A DNA stretch of 64,000 bases, taken from Shewanella carassii (GTDB lineage: Bacteria > Pseudomonadota > Gammaproteobacteria > Enterobacterales > Shewanellaceae). The notes below the pieces were generated by a model, which saw only the letters and a program-made list of their open reading frames with translations, was not told where the DNA came from and did not search any database. This document shows positions 17,745-27,742 of this stretch, in pieces; positions within the stretch are counted from its first letter, which is position 1; each line of letters opens with the position of its first letter. The stretch is taken from contig NZ_NGVS01000014.1 of NCBI RefSeq assembly GCF_002777975.1, positions 1 to 64,000 on the forward strand, read 5' to 3'. The translations under genes were made by a program, and so were the position numbers.

Positions 17745-19895
17745 TTAGAAAGGCAAGCTGAAGCCTATGCTGACAGTACGGCCCATGCCCTTGAAGTAAC
17801 GATTGTCGTTAGCCATAGTCTGTGAGTAGTAACTGTAGTAGTCCTTATTCAGCAGATTCTGTAGCCCCAATGTCAAAGTGCCTTGGTAAAGCGGCATAGA
17901 GAAGGAGGCATCAACTGTGACATAGCCGTCAAACTCGGCGTACTCTTCACCATTGGCCTTCTTGAAGCTACGGTCCATATAGTAGTTGGCCTGAATGCGC
18001 CCACTCATCTCGGCATTGAACCTGTGTTCCCAGAACAGGTTGAGACGATTGGGTGCTATGTTGGCGCCGTCGAGATCTGTGTCTGTGCTGCCATCTTTAT
18101 TTGAGTCATACTCACCTTGCTGCAGCGCCAGGTTCAGCCCCAGATCGTCGTCATTACCCAGGTAAGCCGTGACATTGGCTTCCAGTCCCTGGATCACGCT
18201 CTTTTCCCGTTTCACATTGTAGAAGCCGTCTTCATTCAGGGCTAAACGGGCACCCAGTTTGGCCTCGGAGCGATACAGTGCCAGCTTGGCTGCCAACAAC
18301 TCGCCTTGATAGTCCAAGCCCAGTTCATAGTTATCTGTGACCACTGGCTCCAGCGTCAAGGAACCTTCCACGCTGGGGTTCTGGTCCGGGAAGCTGTTGC
18401 CGTCACGCAGAATTCGCCCTATGTCGGCCATACCAAAACCTTGGCTGTAACTGGTATAGAGGCGCAGCGCTGAGGTGAAGTTATAGCTGGCACCTATATT
18501 GAACAGGGTTTCATTGAAATCCGGTTCGCCACCGGCAACCTGTTTGTGGCCAGAGGCCCACAGGGTTTGGAAGTCATCGACCTTGAGTTTGGCATATTCA
18601 TAACGAATGCCGCCGGAAATAGTCAGGGCATCCACAGGTGAGAAGCTCAACTGGGCATAGGGGGCGATATTGTCGTAACGGGTCTCGGGTACCCAGGAGC
18701 GTCCGGTCTGCACCAGATCCTGCTCTGTGGTATCGCTGAAAAGGTCTACCCCATAGGCCAGATCCACACCGCTGTCGGCCAGATTATTAGCGATCATCGA
18801 TGCCTTGAGGCCCCACTTGTTGGACTTGTTACGTGACTGGTCATAGAAGTACTGCTCGCCATTGGCGCCGGTATCACAGGTTGTCAGATTCGCTGCACCT
18901 TCGAAGGCCGGATCATAGAAGCTGCCGAAACAGCCACCGCCATAGACACCCTTGAAGTTCTGGTTGAACAGTTGCAGCTCCAACTGCTGCCCGGCGATGT
19001 TGCGATGCTTGTAGGTGAGGCTGCTGGTGGTGACCTTGTTGTTGGCTGCCTGCCAGGGTTGTTGCTGTTTCACCGCCGATGTTGGAGTATCTGTGGCGAC
19101 ATTGCCTTTGACCGGCATCCAATCACCATTGTTGTCCATATCGTAGTGGTTGACCATCAGCTCCAGTCGCGACTCGCTGAACTCATAGCCCAACTTGAGG
19201 AAGAAGTCCTTGCTCTGGCTGTCCATCGACTCGCCCTGGGTGGTGTCGACACCTATGACATCATCGTTGGCATCATAGTAAACGCCATTGCTGTGGTATC
19301 CCACTGAACCCAGCATATCCAGGTTGCCGCTTTGGCCGGAGAAGGCATAGTTGGCACCAAAACTCAGGCTATCGGACTCGAAGCTGGTGGGAGAGGACAG
19401 ATCAAAACTTACCCGGCTTTCGTTGTCGCCGCTGGGTTTCTTGGTGATGTAGTTGATTATGCCCCCCTGAGCGCCAAGGCCGTGCATGGCATTGGCACCA
19501 TGGATGATTTCAATTCGTTCTATCATCATGGGATCTATGGTTTGACCCGAGCGACCACCACTGCGCAGAGGGTTTGACTGAGGCACGCCATCTATCATGA
19601 TGAGGGGAGCTCGGCCGCGCAGGGTTTCGCCGGTATTGGTCATTTTCTGGCGGCTGGGGGAGAAACTGGGGGCCAGGTTGCCCAAAATGGTCGACAAGTC
19701 CCGGGTGGTGGCCAACTGTTGTTTGAGTTGTTCCTGGTCTATGACTGTCACAGTATTGGGGATGGCACTGAGTGGTTTCTCCATCCGACTGGAAGTGATG
19801 ACCATGGTTTCCATTTGGGGCTCTTTGGCGTAAGCCGCCTGGGCTGCCAGTCCGGAAAGTACTGACAGAGCGACGAGGGAGCGAGTGAAATTCAT
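17745..19895 (-). CDS. TonB-dependent siderophore receptor (IutA-like)
   Basis: A 716-residue outer-membrane receptor. It has a signal peptide (1-23), a probable TonB box near METMVITSS (28-36), a plug domain (about 40-155) and a 22-strand barrel ending in the expected C-terminal Phe (SIGFSLPF). The plug motifs LRGRAPLIMIDGVP and IERIEIIHGANAMHGLGAQGG, and the barrel segments, resemble the aerobactin receptor family (IutA) as I remember it. The ligand cannot be assigned; a hydroxamate siderophore is a fair guess. A probable Fur box lies 78 bases before the start. No siderophore synthesis or permease gene is adjacent. Confidence 0.9.
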   Translation of the reverse strand: MNFTRSLVALSVLSGLAAQAAYAKEPQMETMVITSSRMEKPLSAIPNTVTVIDQEQLKQQLATTRDLSTILGNLAPSFSPSRQKMTNTGETLRGRAPLIMIDGVPQSNPLRSGGRSGQTIDPMMIERIEIIHGANAMHGLGAQGGIINYITKKPSGDNESRVSFDLSSPTSFESDSLSFGANYAFSGQSGNLDMLGSVGYHSNGVYYDANDDVIGVDTTQGESMDSQSKDFFLKLGYEFSESRLELMVNHYDMDNNGDWMPVKGNVATDTPTSAVKQQQPWQAANNKVTTSSLTYKHRNIAGQQLELQLFNQNFKGVYGGGCFGSFYDPAFEGAANLTTCDTGANGEQYFYDQSRNKSNKWGLKASMIANNLADSGVDLAYGVDLFSDTTEQDLVQTGRSWVPETRYDNIAPYAQLSFSPVDALTISGGIRYEYAKLKVDDFQTLWASGHKQVAGGEPDFNETLFNIGASYNFTSALRLYTSYSQGFGMADIGRILRDGNSFPDQNPSVEGSLTLEPVVTDNYELGLDYQGELLAAKLALYRSEAKLGARLALNEDGFYNVKREKSVIQGLEANVTAYLGNDDDLGLNLALQQGEYDSNKDGSTDTDLDGANIAPNRLNLFWEHRFNAEMSGRIQANYYMDRSFKKANGEEYAEFDGYVTVDASFSMPLYQGTLTLGLQNLLNKDYYSYYSQTMANDNRYFKGMGRTVSIGFSLPF

Positions 19896-19972
19896 CGTTA
19901 TTCCTAATGTTTGCCATCTTGGAAGACGGCTTATTGGTTTGCGGTTTCCGGCGCTCCCTGCCGACCAGATAA

Positions 19973-19995
19973 ATACAAATCATTGTTATTTGTAT
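19973..19995. promoter_or_regulatory. Probable Fur box upstream of the siderophore receptor
   Basis: A perfect inverted repeat ATACAAAT-N7-ATTTGTAT. Read towards the receptor it contains AAATAACAATGATTTG, close to the 19-bp Fur consensus GATAATGATAATCATTATC. It sits 78 bases before the receptor start, a normal operator position. Iron-responsive repression of the receptor is expected. Confidence 0.6.
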
Positions 19996-20194
19996 AACGG
20001 TTAAGGAGTATAAAATAGGCTGGTTTTCTCTGTCCATAGCAGTGATGAATTTTTGTAAAGAGTGTCAAGGCGCTAAACCTGGGATGTGATTAGCTGGCTA
20101 AAGGCTGGAATCTCGCTCTCCGGCTATGAAACTTTCAGGCTGCCTGTGGTATGGTTGGCGCAACTGAATTTTGTCAATCCAACAGATCCTTACT

Positions 20195-22537
20195 ATGCAT
20201 AATATTGCTCAGATTATTGCCCAGGAGCTGAACGTTCGTGAGCAGCAGGTTGCTGCTACCATCAGCTTGCTGGATGAGGGTGCAACAGTGCCTTTTGTGG
20301 CCCGTTACCGCAAAGAGGTGACAGGGGGGCTGGATGATACCCAGCTGCGTAACCTGCACACTCGTCTCGGTTATCTGCGAGAGCTCAACGATCGGCGTCA
20401 GGTGATCCTCTCCTCGATTGAAGCTCAGGGAAAACTGACCGCCGAGCTGAAGCACGCTATCAACGAAGCCGACAGCAAGACCCGGCTCGAAGATCTGTAT
20501 CTGCCCTATAAACCCAAGCGCCGTACCAAGGGCCAAATTGCCATTGAAGCCGGTATTGAGCCCTTGGCCGATGCCCTCTATGCCGCTGCTGGCAGCGCCT
20601 CCATGGATCCTGAGCAGGCCGCCGAGGCCTATCTCAATCCGGAAGTCGGTTTTACCGATACCAAGGCGGTGTTGGATGGTGCCCGTTATATCTTGATGGA
20701 GCGGATCGCCGAAGATGCCGAGTTGCTGGCCAAGGTGCGTAACCACCTGCAGCAGTCGGCTGTCATTGAAAGCCGACTGATCTCTGGCAAGGAGAAGGAA
20801 GGCGCCAAGTTCCGCGACTATTTTGAACACACTGAAAAACTCAGCTCAGTGCCTTCTCACCGGGCGCTGGCTATGCTGCGCGGCCGCAATGAAGGCGTGT
20901 TGAGTCTGTCGATGAATGCCGACCCTGAGGCAGAAGCCAAAGCGGGGAGCTATTGTGAGGTGCTCATCGCCGAGCACTTGCGTCTTAAGCTGAGTGACAG
21001 CGCTCTGGATAACTGGCTGAAGACGGTTGTCACAGCTACTTGGCGGATCAAAATCGCCCTGCAGATGGAAACCGAGTTTATCGCCAGAATGCGTGAAGCG
21101 GCGGAAACCGAGGCGATTAAAGTCTTTGCCCGTAACCTGGGCGACTTATTGATGGCGCCTCCCGCCGGAGCCAAGGCTACCATGGGGCTGGATCCCGGGT
21201 TGCGTACCGGGGTTAAGGTGGCGGTGGTCAACGACACAGGCAAGCTGGTGGGCCATACCACTATCTTCCCTCATGCGCCGCAAAACCAGTGGGACAAGTC
21301 GATACGCACTCTGGCTAATCTGGTCAATATGCACAAGGTGGAGCTGATCGCCATAGGTAACGGCACGGCTTCCCGTGAAACCGACAAGCTGGCGGCTGAA
21401 GTGATTGCCATGGTCAAAGACAGCAATCCCGGTATCACCAAGGTGATGGTCAGTGAAGCCGGAGCCTCTGTCTATTCGGCCTCTGAGTTGGCGGCCAATG
21501 AGTTTCCTGATCTCGATGTTTCACTGCGTGGCGCCGTGTCCATCGCCAGACGTTTGCAGGACCCGCTGGCGGAGCTGGTTAAGATTGAACCCAAGTCCAT
21601 TGGTGTGGGCCAATATCAACACGATGTCAGCCAGAGTCAGCTGTCGGCTTCTTTGGAAGCCGTGGTTGAAGACTGTGTAAACGGCGTCGGTGTCGATGTG
21701 AACATGGCGTCTATGCCACTGTTGAGCCAGGTGGCCGGTCTTAACCGCACCTTAGCTAAAAATCTGGTGGAATATCGCGATGAGCACGGCCGCTTCAACG
21801 ACCGAAAAGAGCTGCTCAAAGTACCACGTCTGGGGCCCAAGGCTTTCGAACAGGCCGCCGGCTTCCTGCGGATCCGTGAAGGCAGTAACCCGCTGGATGC
21901 ATCGGCCGTTCACCCCGAAGCCTATTCGCTGGTGGAAAATATCGCCAAGCTTAAGGGTAAACCGGTTGCTGAACTGATAGGTAACAGTGAACTGCTGAAC
22001 AGTATCAATCCGGCCGAATTCATCACAGACGCATTCGGTCTGCCGACAGTAACGGATATCCTCAAGGAGTTGGATAAGCCGGGGCGTGACCCCCGAGGCG
22101 AGTTCAAGACAGCCAAATTCAAAGATGGGGTTGAGGCGCTCAAGGATCTCAAACCTGAGATGATCCTCGAAGGCGTGGTGACCAATGTCACTAACTTTGG
22201 TGCCTTTGTCGATATCGGCGTGCATCAGGATGGACTGGTGCATATCTCTTCATTGACCGACAAGTTTGTCAGCGATCCTCATACTGTGGTTAAGGCCGGT
22301 GATGTGGTCAAGGTAAAGGTCATGGAGGTAGATATTGAGCGTAAGCGTATTGGATTGTCGATGCGCCTGGACGAAAAGATTGAGCCAGGCAAGCCACAAC
22401 AAAGAACCGGCAAGCCGCAGGCCAAGGGCAATAAGCCTGGTCAGGGCAAACAACGTCCTGCCGCCAAGCCGCAGCCAGTGAATGCCGCCATGGGCAATGC
22501 CTTTGCCGATGCCTTTGCCAAGCTGAAGAAAAACTGA
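20195..22537 (+). CDS. tex: Tex, S1-domain RNA-binding transcription accessory protein
   Basis: A 780-residue cytoplasmic protein with the Tex domain order: helical N-terminal region, YqgF-like domain (around [17 protein letters not shown]), helix-hairpin-helix repeats ([18 protein letters not shown]) and a C-terminal S1 domain ([20 protein letters not shown]), then a Lys/Gln/Pro-rich tail. Tex binds nucleic acid and affects transcription and stress tolerance; its exact task is unsettled. The frame can be read from a TTG at 20171, but the ATG at 20195 matches the family N-terminus. In many relatives tex lies beside greB; here greB is about 33 kb away. Confidence 0.97.
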   Translation: MHNIAQIIAQELNVREQQVAATISLLDEGATVPFVARYRKEVTGGLDDTQLRNLHTRLGYLRELNDRRQVILSSIEAQGKLTAELKHAINEADSKTRLEDLYLPYKPKRRTKGQIAIEAGIEPLADALYAAAGSASMDPEQAAEAYLNPEVGFTDTKAVLDGARYILMERIAEDAELLAKVRNHLQQSAVIESRLISGKEKEGAKFRDYFEHTEKLSSVPSHRALAMLRGRNEGVLSLSMNADPEAEAKAGSYCEVLIAEHLRLKLSDSALDNWLKTVVTATWRIKIALQMETEFIARMREAAETEAIKVFARNLGDLLMAPPAGAKATMGLDPGLRTGVKVAVVNDTGKLVGHTTIFPHAPQNQWDKSIRTLANLVNMHKVELIAIGNGTASRETDKLAAEVIAMVKDSNPGITKVMVSEAGASVYSASELAANEFPDLDVSLRGAVSIARRLQDPLAELVKIEPKSIGVGQYQHDVSQSQLSASLEAVVEDCVNGVGVDVNMASMPLLSQVAGLNRTLAKNLVEYRDEHGRFNDRKELLKVPRLGPKAFEQAAGFLRIREGSNPLDASAVHPEAYSLVENIAKLKGKPVAELIGNSELLNSINPAEFITDAFGLPTVTDILKELDKPGRDPRGEFKTAKFKDGVEALKDLKPEMILEGVVTNVTNFGAFVDIGVHQDGLVHISSLTDKFVSDPHTVVKAGDVVKVKVMEVDIERKRIGLSMRLDEKIEPGKPQQRTGKPQAKGNKPGQGKQRPAAKPQPVNAAMGNAFADAFAKLKKN

Positions 22538-22586
22538 TCGGTAAGCCACTGAATATCTGTCACTGTTTGGCTGGCGCCAGCTAATG

Positions 22587-22617
22587 AATCCCCCGATAAC
22601 GTTTGGGGGATTTTTTT
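22587..22617 (+). terminator. Rho-independent terminator after tex
   Basis: AATCCCCC and GGGGGATT pair around the loop GATAACGTTT and are followed by seven T residues. It lies about 50 bases after the tex stop. Confidence 0.9.
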
Positions 22618-22862
22618 GTCTCTATTTTCAGGCTCAAGGTGTTTGATTCGCTATTTTCTGTTTCGAATCGATTTTACCTGGCTTTTGCGAGCCGCTTCAC
22701 CCTCTGGGAACATGCCTGGGTAGAAACAAATGTTAATGAAACTTAATTGCGCTCATTTTGTCATAATGGCGCAGTAAATCGGCTCAGGTAGAGGGGGAGT
22801 GCGGTTTTATTGCAGTTTAATAACAAATGCCAAGATACAAGAGTAACAAGGATTTTTAGGGT

Positions 22863-24863
22863 ATGAAGTTTTTCCCGTTTAAGTTTGCAGGGCCGTTTCG
22901 TAGTGTACTGACTTTCTGTTTATTGGCGTTGCTATGTTTGATGCTGAGTCGAATTGGGCTGGGGCTTTGGCAATATGAACGGGTAGCTGCCGTTGGTGGT
23001 TGGAGTCATCTGTTGTTGCAGGGGCTGCGGGTCGATGTGGCCATACTCTGTTGGCTCTGGGGCGTTGCGGCATTGGGTACCGCCTTGTTTGGTGGCGAAC
23101 ATTGGCTCGGGCGTTGCTGGTCTTGGATACAGCGTCTGTGGTTGACTCTCGGGCTTTGGTATTTGTTGTTCTTGGAATTGTCCACTCCGTCCTTTATTGA
23201 AGAATATGGTGTCAGGCCTAACCGTCTTTACATCGAATATCTTATTTACCCCAAAGAAGTGCTTTCCATGCTCTGGAGTGGCCGCAAGCTGGAGCTGATC
23301 CTCTCAGTGGTCTTGTCCGGCGTTATCCTCTGGGGCGGCTGGAAACTCTCAGGTTACCTCTGTCGCAATTGTCGTTTCCCCAAGTGGTATTGGCGCCCAG
23401 TGCTCGGTGTGCTGATCATTGTCTTGTCCTTGGCGGGGGCCAGATCCACTCTCGGTCATAGACCTTTGAATCCGGCCATGGTGGCCTTCGCCGATGATCC
23501 ACTCGTTAACTCGTTGGTGGTCAATTCCGGTTACTCGCTGGCCTTTGCCATCAGCCAAATGAATAACGAGGCCGATGCATCGCGGATCTATGGTGACATG
23601 GAGCGAAAGGAGATCTATCAGATAATCCGCCAGGAGAGTGGCCGTGCGCCCGCTGACTTCATATCAGACAAATATCCCAGCCTGAGCCAAAACCAGGCCA
23701 GTTATCGCGGTAAACCCAAGAATATAGTCATCATATTGCAGGAGAGCCTGGGTGCTCGTTTCGTTGGCAGTTTGGGTGGCTTACCACTGACGCCCAATCT
23801 GGATGCCCTGGCCGATGAAGGCTGGTACTTTGAGAGCCTGTATGCCACGGGTACGCGTTCGGTCCGCGGTATAGAGGCGGTGACCACTGGTTTTACCCCC
23901 ACGCCGGCGCGTTCTGTAGTGAAACTAGGCAAGAGCCAGAGCGGCTTCTTCAGCCTGGCGACATTGCTGCAGGCTCAAGGGTATTCCACCTCCTTTATCT
24001 ACGGTGGTGAAAGCCATTTTGACAATATGCGCAGCTTCTTCCTCGGTAATGGCTTCAGCACCATAGTCGACCAGAAAGACTATCGTAAACCTGCCTTTGT
24101 CGGCTCCTGGGGGGCTTCAGATGAAGATTTGATGCGCAAGGCTGACTCAGAGTTCAAGCGGCTCCATGCCGAGGGCAAACCTTTCTTTAGCCTAGTATTC
24201 AGCTCCAGCAATCATGATCCCTTTGAATTTCCTGATGGCCGTATTGAACTGTATGAACAGCCAAAACAGACCCGCAACAATGCTGCCAAGTATGCCGATT
24301 ACGCCATAGGTGAATTTTTCCGCCTGGCCAAAGAGGCTGACTATTGGCGTGATACCCTGTTTCTGGTGGTGGCCGATCATGACAGCCGGGTTTCCGGGGC
24401 CTCCTTGGTGCCTGTGCCCAGATTTAGGATCCCGGGCTTGCTGCTGGGAGAGGGAATTCCGGCCAAATGGGATCAGCGGGTAGTGAGCCAGATAGATCTG
24501 CCGCCAACGCTGTTGTCTTTGGCCGGCATCGATGCCACTTACCCCATGTTGGGACGAGATCTGTCAAAGGTGCCCGACAACTGGCCGGGTAGGGCCTTGA
24601 TGCAGTACGACAAGAACTTTGCTTATATGCAGGGCAATAAGGTCACTATATTACAGCCGGAAAAAGCACCTGTAACCTTTGATTATGACCCTGTAAAGGA
24701 GCAACTGCACACGGCTCCACTCTCGGATACCATGGCTCGTAAGGCGCTTGGGTTGGCACTCTGGGGTAGCATGGCATATCAGGATGGCTTATATAAGCTT
24801 CCCCCAAAGGCCATTCAAGCCAAGGCGGAAATGCCGGCTTCGGGCAGGGGCTCAGTACGCTGA
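22863..24863 (+). CDS. LTA-synthase-like membrane sulfatase-fold protein
   Basis: A 666-residue inner-membrane protein. About five transmembrane helices fill the first 190 residues. A large periplasmic alkaline-phosphatase-superfamily domain follows (about 285-600). Metal and nucleophile sites are visible: IILQESLG (first metal ligand), ATGTRSVRG (Thr nucleophile) and VVADHDSR (metal-binding Asp/His). In Gram-negatives this family includes phosphoglycerol and phosphoethanolamine transferases acting on periplasmic glucans or lipid A; the substrate here is unknown. The ATG follows AAGGATTTTTAGGGT. Its last 49 bases overlap the convergent Gln-rich gene. The 245 bases before it hold no other feature that I see. 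Confidence 0.88.
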   Translation: MKFFPFKFAGPFRSVLTFCLLALLCLMLSRIGLGLWQYERVAAVGGWSHLLLQGLRVDVAILCWLWGVAALGTALFGGEHWLGRCWSWIQRLWLTLGLWYLLFLELSTPSFIEEYGVRPNRLYIEYLIYPKEVLSMLWSGRKLELILSVVLSGVILWGGWKLSGYLCRNCRFPKWYWRPVLGVLIIVLSLAGARSTLGHRPLNPAMVAFADDPLVNSLVVNSGYSLAFAISQMNNEADASRIYGDMERKEIYQIIRQESGRAPADFISDKYPSLSQNQASYRGKPKNIVIILQESLGARFVGSLGGLPLTPNLDALADEGWYFESLYATGTRSVRGIEAVTTGFTPTPARSVVKLGKSQSGFFSLATLLQAQGYSTSFIYGGESHFDNMRSFFLGNGFSTIVDQKDYRKPAFVGSWGASDEDLMRKADSEFKRLHAEGKPFFSLVFSSSNHDPFEFPDGRIELYEQPKQTRNNAAKYADYAIGEFFRLAKEADYWRDTLFLVVADHDSRVSGASLVPVPRFRIPGLLLGEGIPAKWDQRVVSQIDLPPTLLSLAGIDATYPMLGRDLSKVPDNWPGRALMQYDKNFAYMQGNKVTILQPEKAPVTFDYDPVKEQLHTAPLSDTMARKALGLALWGSMAYQDGLYKLPPKAIQAKAEMPASGRGSVR

Positions 24864-25318
24864 TGGTAGAAGGTGTCGATTCTCTGCCCCAGCTCACGAT
24901 AAAACTGCGGCGCTTCATTTGGCATGGGATGATGCTCGCGACTTGATTCTATGGTTGGCTTGGGAAAAGCCGCGGCGTCGAGCTGACGGTTACGGATATC
25001 GCGGCGATCCAAGGCCGGCTTGCTGATCAGATTCAGCTGCAGTGGCTTACCGCCTTGGCGCTGCTGTTGTTCCTGTTGCTGCTGTTGTTGACCGGATTGC
25101 TGTTGGCGCTCCTGGACTCTGTCGGCCAGTCTGGCTTGTTGCTGCGCCGAGTCTGCCGTACGTTCGTGCTGCGGGTTGAAAGCCCGTTCTTCATGGCCTT
25201 TACTGGGTTGCTGCGGTGGAATGACCGGCGGTCTTTGCTGACTCTCTACCCGAGCGGCATCGGTCGCGGGATTACTGGTCGCGATCGGTACCTGTGGATA
25301 GTGGGAGACAAGTTGCAT
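24815..25318 (-). CDS. Uncharacterised Gln-rich protein
   Basis: A 167-residue protein I do not recognise. It has no signal peptide or membrane segment. Residues about 1-45 are Pro/Gln-rich (PPVIPPQQPSKGHEER). A Gln/Arg-rich, probably disordered or coiled region covers about 58-95 and includes six consecutive glutamines. The C-terminal half is more ordered, with the pattern FYRELGQRIDTFYHQR. The start has AAGGAATG upstream, and codon use looks normal, so I regard it as real. It lies 38 bases after bioH on the same strand and overlaps the convergent sulfatase-fold gene by 49 bases. Short-unit CTG/TTG repeats encode the Gln tract and may vary in length. Confidence 0.68.
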   Translation of the reverse strand: MQLVSHYPQVPIATSNPATDAARVESQQRPPVIPPQQPSKGHEERAFNPQHERTADSAQQQARLADRVQERQQQSGQQQQQQEQQQRQGGKPLQLNLISKPALDRRDIRNRQLDAAAFPKPTIESSREHHPMPNEAPQFYRELGQRIDTFYHQRTEPLPEAGISALA

Positions 25319-25355
25319 AGGGCATTCCTTATATTGCTGCCCAAATAATAGTCAA

Positions 25356-26135
25356 TCAGGGCAAGGAATTAAAGTCTTTCTCCGTTAACCAACTATTTAG
25401 CCCCTGAATAAACTCCTGAGGATGGGAAATAAAGGGGGCGTGTGATGCCTTGGCCAGCAGTAAATCTGTGGTTGATGCGTTACCCGGCAATAGGTTAGCG
25501 ACTCTTCTGGGCACTAGCCCATCCAGCCTGCCCCAAACCCTGAGCCAGGGAAGGGCGAGCCGTTCCAGTCCGGGGCGCAGATCCACTTTGGCTAATATCT
25601 CCAAACCCTGCGCCAGAGCTTGTTCATTGGGTAGCGGCCGCGCCAGAACCAGCTCGCGAATGGTGCGAATATCATCGCGGGCGCTATCACTGCCCATGGC
25701 TTGGATCGCCAGAAACCTTTCTATGGTTCGCTGCAGATCCTGTTGCAGTTGCTCGGCAAACTGAGTCAGCACATTCGGTGCTATTCCAGGCCATGGGTTA
25801 TCGCTCCTGGCCATAAAGCAGGGAGAGGAGGCGACTGTGATAAGTCCGGCAACTCGTTCTGGAAAGCGCTGAGCTACGCGGGTGGCGACCAGGCCACCGA
25901 GCGACCAGCCCAACCATACTGCCTGCTCGGGCAGAGCTGCCACCAGGGCGTCCACCCAGTCATCAAGTTCCCCGTCAATGGCCTGGCTAAAGCCAAATCC
26001 CGGCAGGTCGACACTGTGGACTCTATACTGAGACAAGCTAGGTAGCAGGGGATGAAAAACGGCACTGTTGACGCCCCAACCGTGGAGCAAGATCAGATCC
26101 TGTCCCTGTCCTTGGCTTTCGATATGCAGACTCAC
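25356..26135 (-). CDS. bioH: BioH, pimeloyl-ACP methyl ester carboxylesterase
   Basis: A 259-residue alpha/beta hydrolase that frees pimeloyl-ACP from its methyl ester to end the first stage of biotin synthesis. Motifs: LILLHGWGVNSAVF (oxyanion region), GWSLGGLVA (nucleophile elbow with catalytic Ser), RVWGRLDGLVPR (acid residue) and KASHAPFISHP (catalytic His). The start is a GTG with GAGG 7 bases upstream; no better in-frame ATG exists. comF diverges from it with only 25 bases between the start codons, the same neighbour as in E. coli (gntX). Confidence 0.95.
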   Translation of the reverse strand: MSLHIESQGQGQDLILLHGWGVNSAVFHPLLPSLSQYRVHSVDLPGFGFSQAIDGELDDWVDALVAALPEQAVWLGWSLGGLVATRVAQRFPERVAGLITVASSPCFMARSDNPWPGIAPNVLTQFAEQLQQDLQRTIERFLAIQAMGSDSARDDIRTIRELVLARPLPNEQALAQGLEILAKVDLRPGLERLALPWLRVWGRLDGLVPRRVANLLPGNASTTDLLLAKASHAPFISHPQEFIQGLNSWLTEKDFNSLP

Positions 26136-26160
26136 TGAAACACCTCATGGAAGACTTATT

Positions 26161-26931
26161 ATGTGGAGCCCTCTATTGGCAGGATGCCGGGCCCTATTGG
26201 CCGCCAGTTTACCCAACCGCTGCCTACTGTGTCATCAGCAGATCCCGTCAGCTAGTCAGGGTTTGTGTGCCTGCTGTCTTGCAGCCAGCAGCTACCGACA
26301 ACCTATCTGCCTCGGCTGTGGCAGGGAGTTGGCTGTCATTGCCCGCTATTGTGGTTCCTGCATGAAACACAGCCCTATTCCTGTAGTGGCTCCGGCCAGC
26401 TATCACTCGGCATTGGGGCCACTTGTCGGTCGAGTCAAATACCAGCAGGATTTTGCTCCACTGCCGGCATTGGTCCGGGCCTTGTCTTGCAGAGTAAAGA
26501 CGTTGGCGACCGCCGGACTTATCTGTTGGCCACAGGTCTTGGTGCCTGTTCCTTTGCATCCGGCGAGGCTGCAACAGCGGGGCTTTAATCAGGCCTGGGT
26601 GATTGCATCTATGCTGAGCCAAGAGCTGGCGTTGCCGTTGGTGGATTCTTTGCTGCTGCGTGTAGCTGATACCGCACCCCAGGCCGGTCTCAGTGGCAAG
26701 GCCCGCAGGCGGAATCTGGCCAAGGCGTTTGCTGTGAGGGGGGAATTACAGTGGCAACGGTTGGTATTGGTGGATGATGTGGTGACGACAGGTACCACTA
26801 TCCGGGAAGCGGCCAAGGCTTTGGCTCCATGGTCACCGGACATACAGGTATGGTGTTTGGCCAGAGCCGAGGCGCCCGGATTGAGTCATAGTTCCTGGGC
26901 GGTTAAAGGGAGGCAAGATGGTGCCGACTAA
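26161..26931 (+). CDS. ComF-family phosphoribosyltransferase-like protein
   Basis: A 256-residue protein with two N-terminal zinc-finger-like cysteine pairs (CLLCHQQ and CACC, then CLGCGREL and CGSC) and a C-terminal PRTase domain whose PRPP loop reads LVLVDDVVTTGTT. ComF proteins are linked to DNA uptake or processing; E. coli GntX affects gluconate use; the reaction is unproven. The frame is open from 26068 inside bioH, but the ATG at 26161 has GGAAG at good distance and gives the normal length. The nfuA start lies 162 bases after the stop. Confidence 0.92.
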   Translation: MWSPLLAGCRALLAASLPNRCLLCHQQIPSASQGLCACCLAASSYRQPICLGCGRELAVIARYCGSCMKHSPIPVVAPASYHSALGPLVGRVKYQQDFAPLPALVRALSCRVKTLATAGLICWPQVLVPVPLHPARLQQRGFNQAWVIASMLSQELALPLVDSLLLRVADTAPQAGLSGKARRRNLAKAFAVRGELQWQRLVLVDDVVTTGTTIREAAKALAPWSPDIQVWCLARAEAPGLSHSSWAVKGRQDGAD

Positions 26932-27093
26932 AGATCAGGATCCGGCCTGGAATTGTGGAAGATAAAATCGAGATCCCGACAACAAAAAAACCAGCTCTAT
27001 CGCTTTCGGGACTACAAAGCGATTGACAGTCAGAGTATGATAGCTTTAATTCTTACTAATTTACTCAGGTTTACCCTGACGGAGCAGGTTGTC

Positions 27094-27672
27094 ATGATTA
27101 CCATTTCCGAAGCAGCTCAGGCGCACTTTGTTAAACTCCTGGATGGTCAGCCGGAAGGCACTCATATTCGGGTCTTTGTTATCAGCCCTGGGACTCCTCA
27201 GGCCGAATGTGGCGTTTCCTATTGCCCACCGGATGCGGTTGAAGCCGATGATGTCGAGTTGGAATTCAATGGCTTTAAGGCCATGGTCGATGAAAAGAGC
27301 GCTCCCTTCCTAGAAGAAGCCAGCATTGATCTGGTGGCCGATCAGTTGGGTTCACAACTGACCCTGAAAGCGCCCAATGCCAAGATGCGTAAAGTGTCTG
27401 ACGATGCTCCGCTGACCGAGCGTTTGGAGTATATGATCCAGGCCGAGATCAACCCACAGCTGGCCAGTCATGGCGGTCATATCATGCTGGTGGAGATCAC
27501 AGACGACGGCGTGGCGGTACTGCAGTTCGGCGGTGGTTGTAACGGTTGCTCCATGGTCGATGTGACCCTGAAAGATGGCATCGAGACTCAGCTGTTGGAG
27601 CGTTTCCCCGGCGAATTGACCGGTGTTCGTGATGTAACAGATCACCAGCATGGCGACCATTCTTACCAGTAA
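27094..27672 (+). CDS. nfuA: NfuA, Fe-S cluster carrier
   Basis: A 192-residue cytoplasmic Fe-S carrier. The N-terminal part is a degenerate A-type domain. The C-terminal Nfu domain has the CNGC motif in [20 protein letters not shown] that holds the bridging [4Fe-4S] cluster at the dimer interface. It delivers clusters to targets such as aconitase and lipoyl synthase under stress. The ATG at 27094 has GGAGCAGG upstream; the frame is open from 26953 but that part is not family-like. bioH-comF-nfuA is a conserved neighbourhood in gammaproteobacteria. Confidence 0.97.
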   Translation: MITISEAAQAHFVKLLDGQPEGTHIRVFVISPGTPQAECGVSYCPPDAVEADDVELEFNGFKAMVDEKSAPFLEEASIDLVADQLGSQLTLKAPNAKMRKVSDDAPLTERLEYMIQAEINPQLASHGGHIMLVEITDDGVAVLQFGGGCNGCSMVDVTLKDGIETQLLERFPGELTGVRDVTDHQHGDHSYQ

Positions 27673-27701
27673 TATTGGTACTCGGCGCCAAAGAGCTAAA
27701 G

Positions 27702-27736
27702 AAAAAAAAGGACAGTTCAACACTGTCCTTTTTTTA
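27702..27736. terminator. Bidirectional rho-independent terminator between nfuA and the MATE gene
   Basis: AAAAAAAGGACAGT and ACTGTCCTTTTTTT pair with a TCAAC loop, leaving an A-run on one side and a T-run on the other. It lies between the convergent ends of nfuA and the MATE exporter and can serve both. Confidence 0.92.
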
Positions 27737-27742
27737 TTGCCA

